Positions 44,769 to 55,350 are shown, numbered from the stretch's first letter. The stretch: DNA of 64,000 nt from Crossaster papposus (GCA_037893245.1 JBAIAA010000313.1:866001-930000), one strand, 5' to 3'. Made by a program: numbers and translations. The notes: generated by a model not told the origin, from the letters alone.

Positions 44769-45138
44769 GGGGGAGCCAGAAACGGGGTCAGACTTCGAGG
44801 AGGGAGAAGGGGTCCCGTGTCTATACTGAAAATGCATAATGACGAGGCGGGCCAATATGACTTTTTAAAAACATCTGTGGTATTTTGTCAGAATTTATAT
44901 CTGAAAAAGAACATTCGGAACGACATTGATTGATCCATTTGCATCAGTATTTCAATTTGCAACAAATTATTGTTGGCACTTCAGTTTGGTTCCGGAATAA
45001 TTACTACATAGTACACGGACGTTATTCCTGTCACGACCTGTCGAACTGCCGCCAAATTACAACGATTTTTCTGTATATTTACCTTGCGCATTTGCAAATG
45101 TTTTGCTCAGGCTTTTGTACAATTACCGGCACCCGGAC

Positions 45139-45418
45139 GCAATAATTTGTTTCTGCAGGTAGGTTGGTACACAGTGTACATTTATTAGCCAATCAGAACA
45201 CAGATGATGTTGACGTCATCGATGATGTTAGAGTTGTCTGGGATCTAACTAGGGTTAGGAGTTAGGGTTAGGGTTATGGTTATAGGTTAGGGTTAGGGGT
45301 AGGGGTTAGGGTAGGGGTTAGGGTTGTCCCAGACAACTCTAACATCATCGATGACGTCAACACCATCTGTGTTCTAATTGGCTAATGTACCAACCTACCT
45401 GCAGAAAAAAATTATCGC
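45139..45418. mobile_element. Telomere-array foldback element A3
   Basis: GCAATAATTTGTTTCTGCAGG and the partner end ATTATCGC enclose TTAGGG-like repeats (45251-45325). TGACGTCA lies in both arms. Duplication CACCCGGAC / CACCCGGCC (45130-45138, 45419-45427; 8 of 9). Confidence 0.85.
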
Positions 45419-45744
45419 CACCCGGCCGTGAATATTGATTTCAACTTAATAAATAACAGGTGTTTATCTAATATACTACTCAAACACTATAGTACGACCA
45501 CCTATTGACTAGTAAGAGTACAGTTTTGTCTCGAATACTAATACATGTCCTAATATAGAAACGGTATTGATGTGATGTTGCATTCAAAGCGGACACCATC
45601 AGTAGCCGGATGTGATTTCAACAAAAGATTGCCAAAATCAAGTTCACATCCTATACATTCGCACAAATTCACATACTCATTACAGAACCGACCCCAGTCT
45701 ATTGCATTTTTTTGGAACCTCAGTTTCTGAGATTCGACCCGGGG

Positions 45745-46568
45745 GCAATTTTTTTTCCCCAAACAACATCGCCATACTAGAACTGGTTTTTAGCGCATAT
45801 GATTGGCTATCTGTTACGTCATTGTAGTAAATTGTACTCTCAATTTATTGACCCTAGTATTTTCAACTTATTGACCCTAGGATTCTGGGTTTTATTGACC
45901 CTAGGACACTCAACTTATTGACCCTAAGGCCGTGTCCGAAACGGGTGTCTAGAGCTACAGCTACAGCTACGGCTATTGTCTACGTCGGCCATTTTGTAGC
46001 GCTGTCCGAAATGCCGTCTAGAGCTACAGCTACGGCTACAACGCCACAACAATCTAGCCGTAAAGGAAGTTGTCTAGCTCAGGCAAAACAAAATGGCGGC
46101 AGCACTAACGTTAATTTTGGAGCAAAGTTTCGTTTATTTTTCAATGATAGTGCATTGAATTGAAACGACAAATACGTCAATATCAGCAGGTATTTCGACT
46201 GGCTGTAAACAAACATTGCGTAACATCTAGCAGACGATAATTGTTGTAAATTCTTACGTCGTAATTTCACAAACACTAATTCAAGCATCGCTTGGGGGCG
46301 CAATAACTTGCCGTAGGCTCTACCGTAGCCACGTCCGAATTCCATTTGCCTTAGCGCCTACGTAGACGTAGCTGTAGCTGTAGACGTAGACCGTAGCTCT
46401 AGACACTCGTTTCGGACACGGCCTAACCCTAAGCCTAACCTTTTTTTTGACCCTAGTACACGTCATGCAATGCGACACATGGATAAATGGATGACGTAGA
46501 TGTTAAACAACCAATCAGGTGCGCTAAAAACCAGTTTTATGTCGATGTCGTTTGGGGAAAAAAATCGC
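45745..46568. mobile_element. Foldback element B (GCAATTTTTTTTCCCCAAAC ends) with nested MITE
   Basis: The arms are about 95 bp each: 'ttttttccccaaacaacatc', 'aactggtttttagcgca' and 'gattggct' pair with the right arm at 46480-46568. Flanked by GACCCGGGG (45736-45744) and GGCCCGGGG (46569-46577), 8 of 9. A Harbinger-like copy is nested at 45928-46423, and 'ttattgaccctag' repeats lie at 45845-45925. Confidence 0.83.
45928..46423. mobile_element. Harbinger-like MITE copy 3, nested in element B
   Basis: GGCCGTGTCCGAAACG and its complement, flanked by TAA on both sides (45925-45927, 46424-46426). Opposite orientation to the copies at 20399 and 37697. Confidence 0.85.
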
Positions 46569-46577
46569 GGCCCGGGG

Positions 46578-47188
46578 AGGGGGTCCACTTAACTCAAATA
46601 CATTATGTAACTGTAGCTTCCCAGGACACAATGCTTTCTTGGCATAACAATGGAGGGCTCCAATCAGCGACCGAGTATGAGGCTCCCATGAATTATTCAT
46701 TACACGCAAATACAAAGAATATGACAAGGCTATGACAAGTGTATGACAAGTGTGATGGTGGCACGTTGTGCAGACCTTTAATAGCACCGGCCACACCGTA
46801 TAGTGACCGCCGGTACTGCTCTAGTCCCGCTGCCATATCGCTGTTGGCCTGTAAAGTGCGCCCTCTGTTGTTTACACGCTTTGTCACCAAACCAATTTAG
46901 TCCGCATTTACCATTCAATTTCACATGTTGATCACTCCACTTGAACATTGTCTCATGAATATGGGGTGGGTGGGTTTGGTGGGGTTGAGGTTGCTGGTGT
47001 TGCCCCCCCCCCCCCCCCCCCCCCCCCTCGCTGGGCTGCTGAGAAAATGTTATTTTGTTGCCCCCAAAAAAACCGAAACCTCCGAAAATCAGTAGTATCG
47101 ATGTACATGTATTACGTAATTTCAGAGGAAAGTGGCTGGAGAAATCACCTCAGATTGCACCGCAGAGCATCTGGAATCCAAAATTTAG
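46578..47188. other. No gene recognised; C-run at 47003-47027
   Basis: The host of element B continues here. A poly-C run of about 24 is the only marked feature. Confidence 0.4.
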
Positions 47189-47519
47189 GGTGGCACGGGT
47201 GGCTTGTGTGTAAAGCGCTCGCCTCTCACCAACGTGGCCCGGGTTTCGATTTCCAGCCCGGACCATATGTGAGTAGAGTTGTGCGTTGGTTCTCTCCTGT
47301 GCCACGAGGGTTTTTCTCCAGGTCATCCGGTTTTCCTGAAAAATCAAACACTTTCTATCTCAGGCTGTGCTCCGTAGTCATATAAGAGTCGACGTGGCCG
47401 GCTGCCATAGGCGCCTTTACGTACCAGCGATTCGACCACGTTGTTGCCGCGTCCTTCGTAATTCAGCACACCAGCTGCAATTAAGGATGATTAGCCTCCC
47501 CAATTATTATTATTATTAT
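47189..47519 (+). mobile_element. tRNA-derived SINE, second family, with (ATT)n tail
   Basis: The head has GGTGGCACGGGTGGC (A-box side), 'gcgctcgcctctcacc' and a B box GGCCCGGGTTTCGATTTCC (47236-47254). The body has 'gttggttctctcctgtgcc' and 'ggtttttctccaggtcatcc', which recalls a SINE domain shared across distant animals (from memory). It ends in (ATT)n. Contains an uninterrupted GGCCCGGGT, the target of element A2. Confidence 0.72.
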
Positions 47520-49037
47520 AGGGGCCTTTAACCCAGGGTTCGACCTTAACGCTGGTCCGCTAGCCAAATTCTAGTCAAAACAGCGGAGGTCTAGTCAAAA
47601 CCCTTTCCTAAGTAGTCCGGCGGTCTAGTGAAAAAAAAAATCCAAGATAAGCTAAGCGCACGCGTCTTCAGAGTAAGCTTGGGCGATACCACCTTATAAT
47701 CGAAAATCGCAATACCAGTTCTCAAGTGATTACGATATTGTGTCGTTTTTTTTTAAATCGCGATGCATATCATCTTGAAACAACAAAGAGTTGTAGAGTC
47801 GCAGACGTCTGTAACCGCAAGATTCCCCAAGTGACTGAGTGATGGATGACCCTATCAAGTTTCTTGAAAAGACCAACATCAAAGCCTAATTAGCACCGCT
47901 CACTATTTCCCCAGTGACAAGATCGTTATCCAATCCTGAAGTCCAGTTAAACAAATCTTCATTGCCATTGGGTGTTGACGTTCTCTCAACACAAAGTGCT
48001 ACTCAAAGAATGTTGAAAAGCTAGATCCGCCCCTGTTAATCATGCTGACACAAGGCGCGAGCGCCGTTGATTGGGTCGGCGGACAGGAACAGATAACTGA
48101 CTTAACAAGGTGAAACACTTATCTCTTTGTCAGTGACGATACACTTTTTATTTCAAAGAAGTACACTTGGCAGTTCCCCAATTGAACATTTAATTTATTA
48201 CACGACACCGGAATACAAAAGGACTTAATACGGGGCGCCGAAAAAAAAAGGGTCACACAAGTCAAGCAAAGGTTGTACATGCACGTACATCAAGATGGTT
48301 TAACTTATACGTTCGAATATGTTACACTTACAGAGTACTCAACTAACTGCCTGACAAACCAGACGTCTTATAAAGATGGATGAAGACAGTGAATATGGAT
48401 CGCTTTCATTAGCTGAGCAATAACAAGGCCGTGACCGTCACACATTGTAGACCCTGACGCTTTTTAACGACCTAGACCGGAGATTACGCGAGGCAACGTC
48501 GATTAAAGCTCTCTATATACGTACTACTAGTGTTCCTCGACATTGTAATATATTGTATTATTGTTTGCCCCCCCCCCCCCTCTTAAAAATATTAAATTTT
48601 CTATCTGTATAGGAATGAAAAAGCTTTTCATGTAGGTTTCTGTTGTGCCTCCAACACAAAGACCCGCCTGGATTTACTGATGTCAATAATTCTATATAAT
48701 GTTATTATAGACTGCATAGTATGATTAATCTATGGCGTGACTAGTTTAGGAAGAGAAAATACACAATAGCAATTAAAGATGGACTACAACGGAATAATGA
48801 TAAAGGCTGTGTTGCTGTTTTTTGTTCGAGAAATGTATAAAGATTACTAATATATCATTAGTATTCAATAAATCTTGTTCCTTCATGCCAAAAAACCACA
48901 AAATCGATCGGCGTTCTACGACCCAGATAAACTCAGTTTCAGCAAAAGCCCTTAACTCATGAATAATTCATACTTTGTGTGTGACGTACTACCCATGAAA
49001 ACGCATACATGTGGTGGCCCTGAAGGGACTCCGCAGA
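47520..49037. other. No gene recognised; direct repeats 47560-47640
   Basis: 'ctagtcaaaa' words repeat at 47570-47640 ('gcggaggtctagtcaaaac'). The rest is unique-looking, with a C-run at 48568-48580. Confidence 0.4.
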
Positions 49038-49172
49038 TCGCGAATATTGACCTCAAATTTGACGTCAATATTCGCGACTTTTGGGGAAAGTCGTGAATAT
49101 GATCGACGTCAAATTTGACGTCAATATTCGCAACTTTTTTGGAAAGTCGTGAATATTGACGTCAAATTTGAC
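49038..49172. repeat. Tandem/palindromic TGACGTCA-AATATTCGCGAC repeat
   Basis: Four near-repeats of 'tttgacgtcaatattcgc' and its mirror 'gtgaatattgacgtcaaatt' with perfect TGACGTCA (CRE-type) palindromes. This could be a regulatory cluster or a small satellite. Confidence 0.7.
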
Positions 49173-49264
49173 TGTCGAAACTGATAAAACATCATTTGAA
49201 AGTAAAGGAAAAATCCCATTGCTTCATACCCTGTGTCACCTCTTATTAGGACCTCGAGTGTTAA

Positions 49265-49963
49265 AGGTAGTATACACAATTTGCAGATATGGAAAAAATT
49301 TACTACCGAATTATTAAGAAATATCTTAGTCATATGAAAGTAAATACTGATTCTAGGTATCCAGCAAAGTGATTGCGCTAGATATCCTGTAATTATTCTG
49401 AAAAATTGATTTTTATAAAGAAAAATTCGCGATCGGCAGACGGCGATCGCGAAAAAATACAAATAACATAAGAATAACTGCTCGACGCCGGTTGAAAACA
49501 AACGCATCCATGATTGTAAAACTTTGGACAGGTCAGTTAAACGATATAGGCCTACCCCCCAAATATACTCATTCATGATAATTCAAGCAATTAGGCCAAA
49601 AAAAAAAAAAAAAATGTTTAGCGTCACCGCCCGCTTCCTTTTTGGGGGCCGCCTTTTTTTTTCTTTTTTTTTTCTTTTTTGAAAAAAAAAAATAAATTTT
49701 ACCATTTTGGTTAACAAAAAAAAAAAAACAAAAAAAATAATAATTTTTGTTAAGATAATACAATTTTAAGATCGTATTTTAGACTTTATCATCACTGTGT
49801 ACATGCGCTGGAAATATATTTTTTGTAATAGGAAGGCTAGGGTGTACGGTGCATACATGATCGATCCACATGAATTTTGATTTTTAATCGTGGGTGAACC
49901 ATGTTTTAATTTTAAATTGGAAGATAGGATGTGACAGGACTCGAATTAAGATGTCGGGCGGCC

Positions 49964-50000
<37 letters not shown>

Positions 50001-50081
50001 CTCCTCCTTCCTTTTTAAAAAAGGGCATGACGCTAAACATGTTTTTTTTTTATTTGGCCTGATCAATGGTGTATACTACCT
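49265..50081. mobile_element. TTAA MITE (AGGTAGTATACAC) carrying a nested element
   Basis: TTAA at 49261-49264 and 50082-50085. The end sequences are AGGTAGTATACACAAT and GGTGTATACTACCT. The second element at 49594-50059 splits it near its right end. Confidence 0.8.
49594..50059. mobile_element. Nested MITE with GGCC-poly(A)-TGTTTAGCGTCA ends
   Basis: GGCC, an A-run and TGTTTAGCGTCA pair with TGACGCTAAACATG, a T-run and GGCC on the right. 466 bp with long A and T runs near both ends. Flanking TTA and TGA may be a decayed 3-bp duplication. Confidence 0.75.
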
Positions 50082-50360
50082 TTAAATTTATTTGCAGTGA
50101 ATAAAATAATTGCACGATAACATGGGAAATTAAAAAAGTATAAAGTATTATGGATGGACATGCCAAAATACATTTCCTGAGTATTAGTGGGCGACACGTG
50201 CGATCCTTATCAGCGAGTGACCGATCCGTTGAACAACCAACTCCATATCGAATTTATACCCGGGCGGGGGAAACGTACGAAGTCACGTCGGACAACAAAT
50301 AATAAGAGCGCTGGAATCCAACCATTAATGTGATTGATTACAATCTCAAGCAGCCCGGAC

Positions 50361-50745
50361 GCGAATTTTTTTTCCCAAACAGGTTTGCACAATTTCATGA
50401 ATTATTCAGTAGTTGCGTTGATCGCTGTACAACACTTAGGTTCTTCTAGGTCTCCTTTTCCCCTTAATACTCTAAAGATATCAATTTGACTAGGAAAAAC
50501 GAGGTGACCTACTACAGCAGGATTCGAACCCGGGATCTTTGATCCATAGCCAATCCCACTATCCACTACACTACGTATAGCAGCTCGACAACAGCTGTTC
50601 TTTAAAGTGATTTATTGTAAATAGGTAACTAATAACAACAATGCTGTGACGTCATGTTTTATTTCGATGAATAAACATAACTTCTCATCCAAACTACTGA
50701 ATAATTCATGAAATTTTGAAAACCTGTTTGGGAAAAAAATTTCGC
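50361..50745. mobile_element. Foldback element C (GCGAATTTTTTTTCCCAAACAG ends) with tRNA-like core
   Basis: The ~55-bp ends include 'cccaaacaggttt' and 'tcatgaattattcagtag' and pair with 50690-50745. Flanked by AGCCCGGAC (50352-50360) and GCCCCGGAC (50746-50754), 8 of 9. The centre holds an antisense tRNA-like sequence (50508-50582). Confidence 0.83.
50508..50582 (-). tRNA. tRNA-like sequence (His-ATG-like), probably SINE-derived
   Basis: The minus strand reads A box TAGTGTAGTGGATAGTGGG and B box CGGGTTCGAATCC with correct spacing. A loop CTATGGA between TTGG and TCAA would give anticodon ATG. The acceptor ends pair poorly and the T stem is imperfect, so a working tRNA is unlikely. Confidence 0.4.
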
Positions 50746-50821
50746 GCCCCGGACTCCTTGTGTATATTATAAGAAGGTAGCGAGTCTGACAAAGTACCAT
50801 GCTACAGGAACATGTGCTATG

Positions 50822-50895
50822 TCTCCGGAGGGATTTGAACCCATACCTATAAATACCCGAGCAGCCTGTACCCGAGACAGTTTAGCCATTTATGA
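50822..50895 (-). tRNA. tRNA-like sequence, degenerate
   Basis: The minus strand has A-box-like TGGCTAAACTG and B box GGGTTCAAATCCC. The acceptor and anticodon stems do not form convincingly; probably a SINE head or tRNA pseudogene. Confidence 0.35.
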
Positions 50896-51051
50896 TGGTC
50901 GAGAGAGCCCGACACGTGGGCATGTTTAAACGCCCGATAAATCACGGCTCAGACAGTTTCAAACGCTTTTTCCGGTGTCACATTAAATTTGGAATATTAT
51001 ATGAAGTCAGCTGGCCCATGACCATTTCATTGGTTGGACGTGAAACCGCAC

Positions 51052-51422
51052 GCGATTTTTTTTTCCGTACCACTAACGCGCCAGATCGGCTAATTTTATT
51101 CCGCAGAACGACTTGGTCAGAGACTTTTATACCTTTTTCTATAAGATCCTATCTAGATGAGATTATTAACCAATAATTTATGTTAATAGAAAAAGGTATA
51201 AAAGTCGCGTATACGAAAAAATAGGGACTGTATACAATTAACTAGGGACTGTATGCATTTATTTTGGTTGAATTATGGCTGTCAACGTCGTTGGTCTTCA
51301 TACGTTCCGCGCGTATCAAAATTGATTCGAATTGAAGCGCGCGCTTTGGTCTCCATTCAAGTCGCCCAATTTTAATGAAACGGCAAATCTGACGCGTTAG
51401 TGGTACGGAAACAAAAAATCGC
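51052..51422. mobile_element. Foldback element D (GCGATTTTTTTTTCCGTACCAC ends)
   Basis: 'tttccgtaccactaacgcg' at 51062 pairs with 'cgcgttagtggtacggaaac' near 51393-51412. Exact 9-bp duplication AAACCGCAC (51043-51051 and 51423-51431). An inner pair 'gacttttatacctttttct' / 'agaaaaaggtataaaagtc' lies at 51121-51205. Confidence 0.85.
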
Positions 51423-51480
51423 AAACCGCACACGACCGTGCACGGCATACGCAATGCTACCAATGAGTCCGTATACGAAT

Positions 51481-51545
51481 CCCTCGGGTGAGACCCGAAC
51501 CCACGATCCTGTACTGACTAGTCTTATACTGTTCGACCACCGAGT
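51481..51545 (-). tRNA. tRNA-like sequence, degenerate
   Basis: The minus strand reads CTCGG, TGGTCGAACAGT (A-box-like), GTGGGTTCGGGTCTCA (B-box-like), CCGAG. The CTCGG/CCGAG ends pair as an acceptor stem would, but no good anticodon arm forms. Likely a SINE head. Confidence 0.35.
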
Positions 51546-52198
51546 GAAAACGTTTGTTTGATCTCGAAAGTCCATAGCAATATTTAGTGGGTTGGCACTT
51601 ACTATTTTTTGATACAAAACTGAGTACAACTGGAATATCCCCAGCAACGTTTCTTTTTACTCACTTGTTTTCAATTTTGCTTGAGCTTTGTAAACACATA
51701 CTAAACCAATTCAAAATTCAGAAGCATTTCTAGCTCGCGAAATAGCACAGAAAATCATAGGACGAAAGTCAAATAAATAGACTCCGAAAGTCCCAGGGGA
51801 ATAATGTTAATATATAAACCTATATAACGTTTATCTGCCCACAGGGCCCTGGTCCAATAAGTGACCGAAATTTGATGCCTTTGATCTCTGCCGATGGTGA
51901 ATATAATCGAGCTTTATTTTTGAGCGTGTGGAAAGCCGAGAAATTCCCGCGTATCCATGTTCATGCGCGTGCCCCGTTTTCCCGGCACACTTTAAGTTAG
52001 ATTGTCAATTACTGCAGCACATTTTGTGAAAGATATTGTACAAAAAAACGTTCATAGGTATTGAAGGACCAACCCTGTGTGGACTCGGACTGTAGACTTT
52101 TTTTTCGCATTTACACTTTGAAAAATTATATTTTTAAATTGATTGAAAGTAAGATTTAGATTTCCATGATTCATATCGTGCAGTTATCAAATATATGT
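51546..52198. other. No feature recognised
   Basis: Unique-looking DNA. Confidence 0.4.
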
Positions 52199-52202
52199 TT
52201 AA

Positions 52203-52710
52203 AGGTATAGGGTATACGTACACCATTGGTAATTGCTTGAATTATCATTAATGGGTATATTTGGGAGCTGTATTTCATAGTAAATATCATTTAAAGGTAG
52301 TATACACCATTTGCAGATATCGAAAATATTTACTACCGAATTATTAAGAAATATCCTACTCATCTGAAATTAAATGTTGATTCTGGGCATCCAGCAAAAT
52401 GATTGCGCTAGATATCCTGTAATTATTCCGAAAAATATAATTTTATGATGAAAAATTTGCGATCGCCGGACGGCGATCGCGAAAAAACAAAGATAACATA
52501 AGAATAACTGCTCGACGCCAGTTAAAAAAAACACGGCGGACGGCGATCGCGAATATTTGTTTATAAAATTATATTTTTTGGAATAATTACAGGATGTGCA
52601 ATCATTTTGCTGGATGCCTACAATCATTATTTACTTTCAGAATGAGTAAGATATTTCATAATAATTCGGCAGTAAATATTTTCGATATCTGCAAATGGTG
52701 TATCCTACCT
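52203..52710. mobile_element. Composite of two TTAA MITEs (AGGTAGGATACACC family)
   Basis: A left end AGGTATAGGGTATACG follows TTAA at 52199-52202. A second left end AGGTAGTATACACC follows TTAA at 52291-52294. One right end GGTGTATCCTACCT precedes TTAA at 52711-52714. The inside holds doubled 'cggcgatcgcgaa'. Best read as one copy inserted into another, with partial loss. Confidence 0.7.
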
Positions 52711-52792
52711 TTAAGTTTCAATTATGCACACCTGCTAGGGTAATTCCACACCTAGTTCAAATACACACTGAGCGTCTCTGATCAGCCACGAC

Positions 52793-53069
52793 CAGGGACC
52801 AATTTCATTGAGCTGCTAAGCACAAACAATTTGCTTAGCACAACGAATCTTGCTCAGTATAAAAACAAGTTACCAGCAAACTCAATGTACTTTGCAAATT
52901 GCATGCCGAACGAAAACTAGCTTGAATCACAAACAAAATACATCACTTGAAAATATGTACGTGCAGTACTGATTTACCCCCCCCCCCCCCCAAAAAAAAA
53001 AAAAAAAAAAAAAGTCAAGCTAAGCACATCGTTTTTGGTGCTGAGCAGCTCAATGAAATTGGCCCCTGG
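52793..53069. mobile_element. GGGGCCAATTTCAT MITE, copy 5
   Basis: CAGGGACCAATTTCATTGAG pairs with the complement of CTCAATGAAATTGGCCCCTG. A C-run and A-run (52977-53012) lie in the middle. Confidence 0.8.
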
Positions 53070-53154
53070 ATCATAATACAAACAAAGTAAAATACAGTTA
53101 CTTTGCAATTAACTGCTTATACATTACACCTTTACAACATAGGAATACCCGCCA

Positions 53155-53424
53155 GCGATAATTTTTTTGTCTGCAGGTAGGTTGGTACATAGTGTACATT
53201 TATTAGCTAATCAGAACACAGGTGGTGTTGACGTCATCGATGATGTTAGAGTTTTCTGGGATCTGACTAGGGTTAGGGTTATGGTTAGGGTTATGGGTTA
53301 GGGTTAGGTTTGTCCATGAATAAAATAATAATAATAATAATAACAACTCATCATCGATGACGTCAACACCATCTGTGTTCTGATTGGCTAATGTACCAAT
53401 CTACCTGCAGAAACAAATTATCGC
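53155..53424. mobile_element. Telomere-array foldback element A4
   Basis: GCGATAATTTTTTTGTCTGCAGG and its partner enclose a short TTAGGG array (53269-53310), with an (ATA)n patch replacing part of the right arm. TGACGTCA in both arms. Exact duplication TACCCGCCA (53146-53154, 53425-53433). Confidence 0.88.
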
Positions 53425-53433
53425 TACCCGCCA

Positions 53434-54149
53434 AGCTAAAGCTATACGTGCTTTAGCACAAACCTTGATGCAATACTATAGCACTATACAAATGTATTTT
53501 CTATTCGGGATTTCATAATGACAAAATTTCCTTGGGCGAGGACCCAAACAAATGTGTCATGTTGCTTGCCGTTGTGCATTTAGGATAATGCACAGGTGAT
53601 TACACGGGGATAGGTTGCATTCGTACCGGTAAGTCAGTCTCCAGATGTCGGGGCCCTACGCGTGTCAAGGCCGCGCAACTTTTTGGAACTCAGCACCCGG
53701 CCTCGGTCATTTATACGCACGCCGCGCCGGCACAATTTCCTCCCTGAAAGCGAAGAGATGTTGACTGCAAACGTCAACGCTCTTATGTTTGTCACTAATA
53801 TAATCCCCTTCAAAGTCATGCATGGCTTTGCATTTATGTCAAAATTTGACGAGCATGTTATAGGTTTAGCAGTATTTTAATTAAAAGTAAGATTGGTACT
53901 TTTCTGTTATTCCCCGCCAAACAATTATCAACTCAAACTACTATAAATTCAAACAGAAAGTGAAAACAAGTGAAATACAAGTTTGAATACGTCTTCTACA
54001 TCAACTCAAACTAAACTTGGCTATGATTAACATTGAATAAACTGCTCAGTTTGGTGGCCAGTACACCGCAATGTCCGCCAAAATCATGTCGAACAAGTTC
54101 AAGTTTCGGTGGCGCTGTCGCCACATCCACTCGCAAAGGTGTGGGTTAG
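53434..54149. other. No feature recognised
   Basis: Unique-looking DNA; overlapping short frames at 53634-53880 on both strands show no motif. Confidence 0.4.
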
Positions 54150-54260
54150 GGTTAGTGTTTGGGTTAGTGTATAATATACCCTAACCCTAACCCAAACACT
54201 AACCCTAACCCACATCCTAATACTAGTTTTTGAGTAATTTAAGTACAATCCAAAAAACAA
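54150..54260. repeat. Partial copy of the CCCTAA-word repeat
   Basis: 'gggttagtgtttgggtta' is followed by its mirror 'taacccaaacactaaccc', then 'tttttgagtaatttaagtac', as in 44340-44400 and 58070-58130. Confidence 0.7.
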
Positions 54261-54727
54261 AACAAATGGCGGGGGAATAACAGAAAAGTACCGTAAGATT
54301 TGTTTTCGGTTACACAAACGGTTAACACTGCGCTTTCCATCCGCCATGTTGTATAACCAATAGGCCTATCGTACCTAAAAATTCTTACGTGGACAATTAA
54401 AACTGTAGTATTATAATATACCATTTTTCCAGTTGTGCATATATTGTTTGAAGCAGTAAAAGTGCTCTACATCTACAATCTAAAAAATAAGTACACAATG
54501 TTGCGTAAAATCTTACAAATCTTTGTGGTGGTAAAAAGGGAACATGGTCGTTTGCGGGGTAAAACGCTACGCAACAGGGGTTGTGTCAAAATCTATTCAA
54601 CTTCTCTGTAAAACGTTTACCCAACAGCGACGTCAAATTTCTTACCCAATTTCGTTGCGTCAAAATTGTACCTAATAAATGACTACCCTTTTGATACCCA
54701 GTTGGTTCAATGTTACCCAACACCTGT

Positions 54728-54840
54728 TGGGGGATGTTGGGGGAGGTTGGGGGATGTTGGGGGAGGTTGGGGGAGGTTGGGGGAGGTTGGGGGAGGTTGG
54801 GGGAGGTTGGGGGAGGTTGGGGGAGGTTGGGGGAGGTTGG
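54728..54840. repeat. 11-bp minisatellite GGGGGAGGTTG
   Basis: About ten units of GGGGGAGGTTG (some with ATG for AGG) end exactly where the truncated TTAA MITE begins. Potential G-quadruplex former. Confidence 0.9.
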
Positions 54841-55011
54841 CGATCGCGAGTTTTTCATTATAAAATTCTATTTTTCGAAAGAATTACAGGATATCTAGCG
54901 CAATCATTTTGCTGGATGCCCAGAATCAACATTTACTTTCAAATGAGTAAGATATTTCTTAATAATTCGGTAGTAAATATTTTCGATATCTGCAAATGGT
55001 GTATACTACCT
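54841..55011. mobile_element. TTAA MITE, right half only
   Basis: Starts inside the family sequence at 'cgatcgcgag' and ends GGTGTATACTACCT with TTAA (55012-55015). The left half is replaced by the 11-bp minisatellite. Confidence 0.72.
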
Positions 55012-55096
55012 TTAAGTGTTGGAACTGTAGATAAATGTCTATATCTAGTCTTTGGAAGCTCTGGAATCGGCCCCCCAAAAAAACATTAACGGTACC

Positions 55097-55350
55097 GTAT
55101 GGTGTTCCAAAAACGACAGATCACCGTCGCCCCTGAAAAGGCGACGGCGACGTCGACGTCGACGGCGACGCTCTTGCAGCGTCGACGGCGACGCTTATGC
55201 AACGTCGACGGCGACGCTTATGCGACGGCGACGCTTATGCAAAGTATATGGGCTAAGGCGACGTCGACGGCGACGCTGCATCAGCGTCGCCGTCGACGTC
55301 GTCCGTCTTCAGGGGCGACGGCGATATGTCGTATTTGGAACACCATATAG
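55097..55350. mobile_element. GC-rich palindromic element with ATGGTGTTCC ends
   Basis: 'tatggtgttccaaaaacgac' pairs with 'gtcgtatttggaacaccata'. The inside is (GTCGACGGCGACGCT)n-like and pairs with itself. The Arg- and Ala-rich frames come from the repeat. Confidence 0.8.
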
